Below are positions 1-6,974 of a stretch of 64,000 nucleotides of DNA, in pieces. Position numbers and translations under genes: made by a program. Every line of letters starts with the position of its first letter. Within the stretch, counting starts at the first letter, position 1. This DNA is from Streptomyces bicolor (GTDB taxonomy: Bacteria; Actinomycetota; Actinomycetes; Streptomycetales; Streptomycetaceae): the NCBI RefSeq assembly GCF_000719285.1, contig NZ_JOFS01000017.1, positions 186,001 to 250,000 on the forward strand, given 5' to 3'. Under the pieces are notes generated by a model that did not search any database, had not been told where the DNA came from, and worked only from the letters and a program-made list of their open reading frames with translations.

Positions 1-1652
1 AGGCGGCCGAGCGGGATCCGTACGGTGAGGTCCTTGAGGTTGTGCGCCCGCGCCCCGCGAATCACCAGCGCCCGGCCGGCGTTCCCCCGCCCCTTCGAGG
101 CGGGCGCCGACAGCCGGCCCGCCAGATACGCCCCCGTGATCGAGCCGGGAGCCTCAGCGGCCGTAAAGCCGCCCTCGGCCCCCGTCAGCGAGCCCACGGT
201 CCCCGTGGCCCCGGCCCGCGCCACCTCCTGCGGCGTCCCCTGCGCCACGATCCGCCCGCCGTCGCGCCCCGCGCCCGGACCGACGTCCACCACATGGTCC
301 GCCGCCCGCAGCACGTCCAGGTCGTGCTCGATGACCAGCACCGTGTTGCCGAGGTCCCGCAGCCTGCGCAGCACGTCGACCAGGCGGGCGGTGTCGGCGG
401 GGTGGAGTCCCATGGTCGGCTCGTCCAGGACGTACAGCACGCCCGTGAGCCCCGATCCCAGCAGCGCGGCCAGCCGCAGCCGCTGCGACTCGCCCGCGGA
501 CAGGCTCGGGGTCGGCTGCTCCAGGGTGAGATAGCCGACGCCGACGTCGACCAGCCGTCGTACCCGCTCTTCGAGGTCGGCGACGACCGGCTCCACGAAC
601 AGCCACTCCTCTTCGGAGACCCGCTCCCGCAACCCGCCGAGCCAGGCGGCGAGTTCGTCGAGGGACGCACGGGCCGCCTCGACGATCGTCAGGCCGTGCA
701 CGGTGACCGCCCGGCTCTCCGCCCGCAGCCGCGCGCCCCCGCACTCCCCGCAGACCTCCTTGACCAGGGCCTGCTTCTCGGTTCGCTCCCGGTACTCGGT
801 GTCCTCGATGCGCTCGGCGTAGCGCCGCATCACCGCGGTGGCGACGCCTTCGAAGCGTCCGGCGGTGACGGTGGCGGGCGGCTCGGTGTCCGGGAAGTGG
901 CGGCGGAACTCGGGGCTTTCGACGCCGTACAGGAGCAAGTCCCGCTCAGGATCGATCAGTTGGTCCAGCGGACGTTCGGTGTCGAAGGTGAACCCGTAGT
1001 GCCGCGCTGCCGCCCTCAGCACCTGCACAGTGCGCTCGACGGCCTTCGGGTGCAGGCCGAGTACGGCCCCCTCGGCGACCGATCGCCCGCCGTCGACCAG
1101 GCGGCTCACGTCCGCCCGGATCACCTCGCCCAGGCCGGTGCAGGTGGGGCAGGCGCCGGCGGGCTTGTTGAAGGAGAAGGAGCCCATCACCAGCTCGGGG
1201 ACGGGGGCACCGCAGTGCGGGCAGGGGCTCTGCTCGCCCTCGGTGTCCTCGTCGTCGTACTCGTACGCGTGCGACGGCGGGACGTCCTTCCCGCAGCCGG
1301 GACACGGCCGTATCCCGATCCTCGACCACAGCAGCCGCAGATAGGTGAACACCTCGGTGACGGTGCCGACCGTGGAGCGGGGGCTGCGGTTGGTGAGGTG
1401 CTGGTCGACGCTGATGGACGGGGACAGGCCGGTGATGGAGTCCACGGAGGGGCGGCTGACCAGACCGGTGACCATGCCAAGCGACTCCATGTACTGCCGC
1501 TGGCCCTCCCGGTGGAGGGTGTCGAAGGCGAGGGTGGACTTGCCGGAGCCGGACAGGCCGGTCATGACGATCAGCTTGTTCTTGGGGATCGCGAGGGTGA
1601 CGTTGTCGAGGTTGTGCAGACGGGCGCCGGTGATGTGGATGCAGTCCTCCAT
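1..1652 (-). CDS. UvrA-like ABC ATPase (excinuclease/drug-resistance type), C-terminus cut by window edge
   Basis: About 550 N-terminal residues of a UvrA-family ATPase are readable on the minus strand from an ATG at 1652. Visible are a Walker A motif GLSGSGKST at residues 32-40, zinc-type CPGC and CPHC pairs, and a C-terminal ABC-I signature (SLSAGESQRLRLA) followed by Walker B (VLYVLDEPTMGLHP) and an H-loop (VIEHD). A second ATPase half begins just before the window ends (ARAHNLKDLTV). UvrA proteins recognise DNA lesions; short UvrA paralogues such as DrrC protect antibiotic producers. Pairing with a divergent MerR-type regulator, rather than an SOS-type context, makes the self-protection/drug-response paralogue more likely than housekeeping uvrA. 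This is inference. A purine-rich GAAGG precedes the start. Confidence 0.85.
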   Translation of the reverse strand, partial: MEDCIHITGARLHNLDNVTLAIPKNKLIVMTGLSGSGKSTLAFDTLHREGQRQYMESLGMVTGLVSRPSVDSITGLSPSISVDQHLTNRSPRSTVGTVTEVFTYLRLLWSRIGIRPCPGCGKDVPPSHAYEYDDEDTEGEQSPCPHCGAPVPELVMGSFSFNKPAGACPTCTGLGEVIRADVSRLVDGGRSVAEGAVLGLHPKAVERTVQVLRAAARHYGFTFDTERPLDQLIDPERDLLLYGVESPEFRRHFPDTEPPATVTAGRFEGVATAVMRRYAERIEDTEYRERTEKQALVKEVCGECGGARLRAESRAVTVHGLTIVEAARASLDELAAWLGGLRERVSEEEWLFVEPVVADLEERVRRLVDVGVGYLTLEQPTPSLSAGESQRLRLAALLGSGLTGVLYVLDEPTMGLHPADTARLVDVLRRLRDLGNTVLVIEHDLDVLRAADHVVDVGPGAGRDGGRIVAQGTPQEVARAGATGTVGSLTGAEGGFTAAEAPGSITGAYLAGRLSAPASKGRGNAGRALVIRGARAHNLKDLTVRIPLGR

Positions 1653-1654
1653 GC

Positions 1655-1674
1655 CTTCAAGTTTTTCATTGAAG
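1655..1674. promoter_or_regulatory. inverted repeat, candidate MerR operator between uvrA-like gene and regulator
   Basis: CTTCAA, an 8-nt spacer, then TTGAAG form a perfect 6-bp inverted repeat directly upstream of the uvrA-like start codon. A further CCTTCAAG copy lies at 1734-1741, just before the regulator's GTG start. MerR proteins bind such dyads in divergent promoters, so this is the best candidate site for the adjacent regulator to control both genes. Confidence 0.45.
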
Positions 1675-1745
1675 TGCTTTTGGAGACTTTGGACGCCCAT
1701 CGCCCTGGTGATACGGGAATCGGGATCGCGTAACCTTCAAGTCCC

Positions 1746-2459
1746 GTGAGGAACGACGACGAACGCCTGCGGCCGGTCGACCTGGCCCGCCTCGCGGGGA
1801 TCTCGACGCAGCAGGTCCGCAACTACGAGGAGGCGGGGATCCTGCCCCCGGCCGCGCGCACGGCGTCCGGCTACCGGACCTTCACCGGTGTGCACCGCCG
1901 GGCGCTGCTGACCTATCGCGCACTGCGGCGCGGCTACGGGCCGGTGACGGCGGCGGGGATCATGCGTGCCGTGCACGCCGGTGCCGTCCCGGCCGCGCTC
2001 GCCCTGGTCGACGCCGCGCACGCCGCGCTGCACCAGGAGCGGGCGGCGCTGCGGGCGACGAGCGAGGCCCTGGAGACGCTGGCCGGGGCGCCCCCGGCCG
2101 AGCTGCCGCGTTCCGGGCTGCGTATCGGCGAGGTGGCCGCGCTGCTCGGGGTGCGGACGTCGGCGCTGCGAGTGTGGGAGGCGGCCGGACTGATCACGCC
2201 GGAACGGGAGCGGGGCACGAGGTACCGCGTCTACCGCCCCGTCGACGTCCGCGACACCCGCCTGATCCACACCCTGCGCCGCAGCCACTACCTCCTCGGC
2301 CAGATCCGCCCGGTCCTGGACGGCCTGCGCCGCGAAGGCAGCAGCGAGGCCCTGCGGGCGGCGATCGCGACGCGGGGTGAGGCGCTGACGGCCCGCACCC
2401 GGGCCATGCTGTCCGGCGCCGGCCGCCTGGACGACTACCTGGAGTGCACCGGAGAGTGA
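1746..2459 (+). CDS. tandem MerR-domain transcriptional regulator
   Basis: A 237-residue protein with two MerR-type winged-helix DNA-binding modules in one chain. The first is near residues 9-45 (LARLAGISTQQVRNYEEAGI, then a SGYRTF wing). The second is near residues 124-160 (GEVAALLGVRTSALRVWEAAGL, then a TRYRVY wing), followed by a short helical tail. Ordinary MerR proteins have one such module plus a dimerising coil and an effector domain; here no separate effector-binding domain is apparent. The start is a GTG at 1746, with the UvrA-like gene diverging 93 bp away. The likely role is controlling that gene and itself through the inverted repeat between them. The function is inferred from domains and context. 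Confidence 0.8.
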   Translation: MRNDDERLRPVDLARLAGISTQQVRNYEEAGILPPAARTASGYRTFTGVHRRALLTYRALRRGYGPVTAAGIMRAVHAGAVPAALALVDAAHAALHQERAALRATSEALETLAGAPPAELPRSGLRIGEVAALLGVRTSALRVWEAAGLITPERERGTRYRVYRPVDVRDTRLIHTLRRSHYLLGQIRPVLDGLRREGSSEALRAAIATRGEALTARTRAMLSGAGRLDDYLECTGE

Positions 2460-2464
2460 GAGCC

Positions 2465-2941
2465 ATGGATCTCTTGGACGAGGCGACGGCCCGTATCTGG
2501 CTCGCCACCGCCGTCGCCGAGGCGCGTGCCGGGCTCGGCGAAGGGGGCATCCCCATCGGCGCCGCCCTCTACGGCCCCGACGGGGCCCTCCTCGGGCGCG
2601 GGCACAACCGGCGGGTGCAGGACGGCGACCCGTCCACGCACGCGGAGACGGCGGCCTTCCGGGCGGCGGGGCGGCAGCGGTCGTATCGGGGTACGACCAT
2701 GGTGACCACGCTGTCGCCGTGCTGGTACTGCTCAGGGCTGGTGCGGCAGTTCGGGATCTCGCGGGTGGTGATCGGGGAGGCGGTCACCTTCTGCGGCGGG
2801 CACGACTGGCTGGCCGAGCACGGTGTGCGGATCGTGCTCCTGGACGACCCCGAGTGCATCGGGATGATGCGCGACTTCATCAAGGACCATCCGGCACTGT
2901 GGAACGAGGACATTGGTGACATCGGTGACATCGGTAAGTGA
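2465..2941 (+). CDS. cytosine/nucleoside deaminase family enzyme
   Basis: A 158-residue zinc deaminase of the cytidine deaminase superfamily, closest by eye to the yeast cytosine deaminase/guanine deaminase type. The zinc and proton-shuttle motif HAE (in STHAETAAF) and the PCxxC motif (SPCWYC) are both present and correctly spaced. The ATG at 2465 lies 5 bp after the regulator stop, so the two genes may be cotranscribed. The predicted reaction is hydrolytic deamination of cytosine, guanine or a related amino-heterocycle in the cytosol; the substrate cannot be read from sequence. The C-terminus ends in an IGDIGDIG repeat made by a short DNA tandem repeat, which also carries the start of the next gene. 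Confidence 0.85.
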   Translation: MDLLDEATARIWLATAVAEARAGLGEGGIPIGAALYGPDGALLGRGHNRRVQDGDPSTHAETAAFRAAGRQRSYRGTTMVTTLSPCWYCSGLVRQFGISRVVIGEAVTFCGGHDWLAEHGVRIVLLDDPECIGMMRDFIKDHPALWNEDIGDIGDIGK

Positions 2942-3908
2942 GCCACGTAAGCCACGCATCCCCACGATCGACCTCAGGCCCTGGCTCGACGGCGACGCCG
3001 AGGCGCGCGGGGCGATCGCCCGCACCGTCGACGAGGCCCTCCAGACCGCCGGCTTCCTCCTGGTCACCGGGCACGGTGTCGACCCGGCCCTGCGCGCCCG
3101 GATCCGGGAGGTGGCCCGTGTCTTCTTCACCCTCCCGCCGGACGTCAAGCAGCCCTACGCCGTGAAGGTCGGCGACCGCGGCTGGCTCGGCCCCGGGGCG
3201 GAGGCCAACGGCTACTCGGAGGGCACCGAGACCCCGCCGGACCTGAAGGAGTCCCTGAGCTTCGCGACGCACGAGCCCTTCGACGACCCGGCGACCAACG
3301 CCGAGTGGTGCGCGCCGAACGTGTGGCCCGCCGAGGTGCCCGAGCTGCGGGCGCTGGTCGAGGAGTACCTGACGCGGATGGCCGAGCTGGAGAAGACGCT
3401 GCTGTCCCTGCTCGGTGAGGCCCTGGGCCTGGAACCGGACTTCTTCTCACGGCACATGGACCATCCGACGTACGGCTTCAACATCAACTGGTACCCGGGT
3501 ACCGAGGTCGTCGGGGAACCGGAACCCGGCCAGTTCCGCATCGGGCCGCACACCGACTTCGGGACGGTGACGATCCTCGACCGGCAGGCGGGCAAGGGCG
3601 GGTTGCAGGTCTACACGGACGACGGCGGGTGGGAGGACGCGCCGTACGATCCGGACGCCTTCACCATCAACATCGGGGACCTGATGGCCCGTTGGACCGG
3701 CGGCCGGTGGCGGTCGGGCCGGCATCGCGTGCTGCCGCCGCCCGCCGACGCGCCGGCCGAGGAGCTGATGTCCCTCGTCTACTTCGGCGAGTGCACGCCG
3801 GGGACGCGGGTCGAGTCGGTACCGGCGCCCGTCGGCCGGGTGGCGTACGAGCCGGTCGACTCGCATGTGTACCTGCGGGAGAAGCTGGATTCGATCACGG
3901 TGGACTGA
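2916..3908 (+). CDS. isopenicillin N synthase-like 2-oxoglutarate/Fe(II) oxygenase
   Basis: About 330 residues with the DIOX_N plus 2OG-Fe(II) oxygenase arrangement. The N-terminal segment has PTIDLRPWL and GFLLVTGHGV. The iron ligands are HTD (in GPHTDFGTVTIL) and a distal His (SGRHRVL), with NIGDLMARWT between them. The length matches IPNS-family enzymes. I chose the GTG at 2916 because a GAGGA sequence ends 5 nt upstream; GTG at 2925 and TTG at 2913 are also in frame. The gene overlaps the deaminase gene by 26 bp, implying translational coupling and a shared pathway. In family terms this suggests oxidation of a nucleobase or small metabolite after or before deamination; the substrate is unknown. 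Confidence 0.85.
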   Translation: MTSVTSVSEPRKPRIPTIDLRPWLDGDAEARGAIARTVDEALQTAGFLLVTGHGVDPALRARIREVARVFFTLPPDVKQPYAVKVGDRGWLGPGAEANGYSEGTETPPDLKESLSFATHEPFDDPATNAEWCAPNVWPAEVPELRALVEEYLTRMAELEKTLLSLLGEALGLEPDFFSRHMDHPTYGFNINWYPGTEVVGEPEPGQFRIGPHTDFGTVTILDRQAGKGGLQVYTDDGGWEDAPYDPDAFTINIGDLMARWTGGRWRSGRHRVLPPPADAPAEELMSLVYFGECTPGTRVESVPAPVGRVAYEPVDSHVYLREKLDSITVD

Positions 3909-4011
3909 TCGCGCTCGGCTGATCGTCGCGAACCGTTTCTGAGCAAGGGTTGCCTCGTTGGGCGGGATACCACCCTTTCGGGTGTGTCCCCCGCCGCGAA
4001 TGGAGCCGCCT

Positions 4012-5424
4012 GTGCGAATGACTGACATCCAGCGCTGCGAGGTCCGGCCCGGACGTCTCGTGGAATGGACGCTCAGCCCGTCGACCGTCGCGACGGCGAC
4101 AGGGCTGCCCGAGGACTCGCGGCCGCCGGCGTACATCCAGGAGTCGCACATCAGGACCGCCCGGTCCGTACGCGAGGACGGCCTGTTCGTGCCGACCTGG
4201 CTCGGCACCGCCTTCGACATCCCGGGCCGGGCCGACCTCGACGCGCTTCAGGAGGCGCTGCGCGGCTGGACACTGCGGCACGAGACGCTGCGCAGCGGCT
4301 TCCGCTGGTCCGGGGAGTCCGGCGACGAGATGCGCCGGTTCACGCTCGACGCCGACGCCGTGTCCCTGCGGCGCGTGGACGTCGGCGACTTCACCGACCC
4401 GGCTGAGCTGGTCGGGTACCTCCAGGACCGGTTCGACGCCACGGCGGACGCGTTGCGCTGGCCCAACCTGATCTACGCGGCCGTCGTCCGGGACGACTCC
4501 ACCAGCGTGTACATGGCCTTCGACCACAGCAATGTCGACGGCCACTCCATCCACCGCATCCCCGGCGAGATCCACGAGCTCTACGCGGCGCGCGTCGCGG
4601 GCCGGGCGATGGAGCTCGGGCCGGTCAGCAGCTACGTCGACTTCTGCGAGATCGAGCGGACGGACGCCGACCGGATCGACGACAGCCACGACATCGTCGC
4701 CCGCTGGCGGGAGTTCGTCGGCCGCTGCGACGGCAGGCTGCCGAACTTCCCCATCGACCTCGGCCTGGACCCCGACGCCGGGCTGCCCACCCAGAGTCTC
4801 CTGCGCGAGGAGCTCGCGGACCGGGACACCGCCGCCGCCTTCGAGGCGTACTGCCGCCCCTACGGCGGCAGCGCGGTCGGCATCCTGGCCGCCACCGCCC
4901 TCATCGTCCACGAGATCGGCGGCGAGCCCGTCTACCGCACCGTCGTGCCCTTCCACACCCGGGTGAAGTCCCGCTGGTCGGACTCCGTGGGCTGGTACGT
5001 GGGCGGCGCCCCCATCGAGATCCCCATGACCGAGGCCCGCGACCTGCCCAGCGCCCTGCGGACGGTACGCGCCACGCTGCACGCCAACCGGCACATGGCC
5101 CGCATGCCGCTGGCCCGGGTGCTGCGCCTGCTCGGCGCGGACTTCCGCCCCACCTCCCCCGACCTGTACTCGATCGTCTCCTACGTCGACGCCCGCGGCG
5201 TCCCCGGATCCGGGCGCTGGGCCGAGCAGAAGGCGTACGGGCTGATCCGGGTGTCGTACGGCGACCAGGTGTGCGCCTGGGTCACCCGCCTCCATGAGGG
5301 CCTGTGGTTCGCGAGCCGCTACCCGGACACGGACGTCGCGGGCAAGAACATGCGGCTGTACATGGAGCGGCTGCGGGACGTCATCGCGTCGACGGTCACG
5401 GGCCCGGTTCAAGTACTTCGATAA
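4012..5424 (+). CDS. stand-alone condensation-domain acyltransferase-like protein
   Basis: A 470-residue protein of the NRPS condensation/PapA/WES acyltransferase superfamily. The core motif reads DHSNVDG, so the catalytic second His and the Asp-Gly are kept while the first His of the usual HHxxxDG is Asp. A C-terminal DFRPTSPDLYSIVSYVD segment resembles the DFG-type latch region. No carrier or adenylation domain is attached and no NRPS genes are nearby. It may therefore acylate a small molecule or act in trans. The start GTG at 4012 has GGAG 7 nt upstream; an ATG at 4018 is also possible. The 3' end overlaps the convergent SRPBCC gene by 29 bp. The substrate is unknown. Confidence 0.75.
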   Translation: MRMTDIQRCEVRPGRLVEWTLSPSTVATATGLPEDSRPPAYIQESHIRTARSVREDGLFVPTWLGTAFDIPGRADLDALQEALRGWTLRHETLRSGFRWSGESGDEMRRFTLDADAVSLRRVDVGDFTDPAELVGYLQDRFDATADALRWPNLIYAAVVRDDSTSVYMAFDHSNVDGHSIHRIPGEIHELYAARVAGRAMELGPVSSYVDFCEIERTDADRIDDSHDIVARWREFVGRCDGRLPNFPIDLGLDPDAGLPTQSLLREELADRDTAAAFEAYCRPYGGSAVGILAATALIVHEIGGEPVYRTVVPFHTRVKSRWSDSVGWYVGGAPIEIPMTEARDLPSALRTVRATLHANRHMARMPLARVLRLLGADFRPTSPDLYSIVSYVDARGVPGSGRWAEQKAYGLIRVSYGDQVCAWVTRLHEGLWFASRYPDTDVAGKNMRLYMERLRDVIASTVTGPVQVLR

Positions 5425-5800
5425 GCCGCTCGAAGCGTGCCCGCCACCGCTGCTCCGACTCCTCCCCGCGCTGGAACTCATGGGTGAAGCGCAGGGCGCT
5501 GCCCTCGTCCCCGTCGCGCTCCAGATGGAACCTGAGCCGACCGCCGCCCTCCAGGGTGTACTCGGCGATCCGCTCCACGTCCCATGCGGTGACCCGCCCG
5601 GAGCCGATGTCACGCAGCGTGACCGCTCCGCCGAGCCGGGGTTCCAGGACGTCGGCCGGCGTCAACCACGCCGCGAGCCCCTCCTGGGTGGCCAGGGCCG
5701 GCCAGACCGTCTCCATGGGCCGGGGAAGCCGCACGAGGAAGTGCAGGATGTGCGTGTTCCCGTGGGCCTGGCTGGTGCCCTGTTCGATGGAACCGCTCAT
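5396..5800 (-). CDS. SRPBCC (AHSA1/START-like) family protein
   Basis: A 134-residue protein with the helix-grip pattern of AHSA1-type SRPBCC proteins: RLPRPMETVWPALATQEGLAAWL near the N-terminus, then alternating strands (GGAVTLRDIGSGRVTAWDVERI) and a C-terminal helix (RWRARFERLIEVL). Such proteins bind hydrophobic ligands or assist as chaperone-related factors; nothing shows the ligand here. The start is the ATG at 5800, chosen because a Met starts the conserved region and homologues are about this long. The last 29 bp overlap the end of the convergent condensation-domain gene, so the two transcripts are antisense at their tails. Confidence 0.75.
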   Translation of the reverse strand: MSGSIEQGTSQAHGNTHILHFLVRLPRPMETVWPALATQEGLAAWLTPADVLEPRLGGAVTLRDIGSGRVTAWDVERIAEYTLEGGGRLRFHLERDGDEGSALRFTHEFQRGEESEQRWRARFERLIEVLEPGP

Positions 5801-5873
5801 AGCACCAGCCTGACTCCGCCGGGGACGATCCGCACCCCTTACGCCCGCTGACCTGCCTTGTCGACGACAGGGC

Positions 5874-6974
5874 CTAGACCCCGGCGTACGAGTGCTTGCC
5901 GGAGACGAAGATGTTGACGCCGTAGTAGTTGAACAGCCAGCAGCCGAATGCGATGAGGGCGAGGTAGGCGGCCTTGCGGCCCTTCCAGCCGGCCGTGGCG
6001 CGGGCGTGCAGGTAGCAGGCGTAGGCGACCCAGGTGATGAAGGACCAGGTCTCCTTGGGGTCCCAGCCCCAGTAGCGGCCCCAGGCGTCGCCCGCCCAGA
6101 TCGCGCCCGCGATGATCGTGAAGGTCCACAGCGGGAAGACGGCGGCGTTGACGCGGTACGAGAACTTGTCGAGGGACGCCGAGGCGGGCAGCCGGTCCAG
6201 GACGGAGTTCGCGAAGCGGCCCGGCGTGCCGCCGTTCGCCAGCTTGTTCTCGTACGAGTCCTTGAACAGGTAGAGCAGCGTGGAGACGGCACCCACGTAG
6301 AACACCGCGCCGCAGAAGATCGCCGTGGAGACGTGGATGTACAGCCAGTACGAGTGAAGGGCGGGAACCAACTGGTCGCTGGCGGTGTACAAGACAGTGA
6401 CGGCGAGGCCGAGGTCCAGGAGGACCGTGGTGATCAGGAACAGCCCGAGCCAGCGCACGTTCTTCTTCAGCGCGAGCAGCGAGAGGTACACGCCGACGGC
6501 GACCGTGGAGAAGGTGATGTTGAACTCGTACATGTTGCCCCACGGCGCCCGCTGCACCGACAGGGCCCGCGCGAGCACACCGCCGAACTCGATCAGGAAG
6601 GCGAGGACGGTGAGGGAGATGGCGATACGCCCGTAGAGGTCGCCCTGCGCGTCCCCGCCGTGCGCCCCGGGCCCGTCCGGCACGTCCCGCTGCCCGGCCG
6701 TGGCCCGCACGACGACCTTCGGCCGCTCCAGTACGGCCGTGGAGCCGCCCTTCTTCACGGTGACGGCCGGCGCGGCGGCCTTGCCGGCCTTCGCCGGGGT
6801 GAGCGCGGCGGCCGTGCGGCCGACCTTGCTGCGGCTGCCGAGGAGCCACTCGGCGATGTACGCGAAGAAGGCCAGCGTGTAGACGGCCATCGACGAGTAG
6901 ATCAGCGTGTTGCTGATGTTCGCGAGGTTTTCGTTGGTGGCGGCGGCCAGCTCGGTCGCGGCGGCGAGAGTCAC
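5874..6974 (-). CDS. ccsB: cytochrome c biogenesis protein CcsB (ResC, haem-handling subunit)
   Basis: A 366-residue polytopic membrane protein of the system II cytochrome c maturation pathway. The tryptophan-rich haem-binding motif is present (WGRYWGWDPKETWSF), flanked by conserved His residues in membrane segments, including HSYWLYIHV. An N-terminal membrane helix precedes a long cytoplasmic linker of about 80 residues rich in Lys, Ala and Val, which is typical of actinobacterial CcsB. With ResB it exports haem and attaches it to CXXCH sites of apocytochrome c on the outer face of the membrane. The start codon overlaps the resB stop by 4 bp, and it is the last gene of the resA-ccdA-resB-ccsB run. 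Confidence 0.95.
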   Translation of the reverse strand: MTLAAATELAAATNENLANISNTLIYSSMAVYTLAFFAYIAEWLLGSRSKVGRTAAALTPAKAGKAAAPAVTVKKGGSTAVLERPKVVVRATAGQRDVPDGPGAHGGDAQGDLYGRIAISLTVLAFLIEFGGVLARALSVQRAPWGNMYEFNITFSTVAVGVYLSLLALKKNVRWLGLFLITTVLLDLGLAVTVLYTASDQLVPALHSYWLYIHVSTAIFCGAVFYVGAVSTLLYLFKDSYENKLANGGTPGRFANSVLDRLPASASLDKFSYRVNAAVFPLWTFTIIAGAIWAGDAWGRYWGWDPKETWSFITWVAYACYLHARATAGWKGRKAAYLALIAFGCWLFNYYGVNIFVSGKHSYAGV

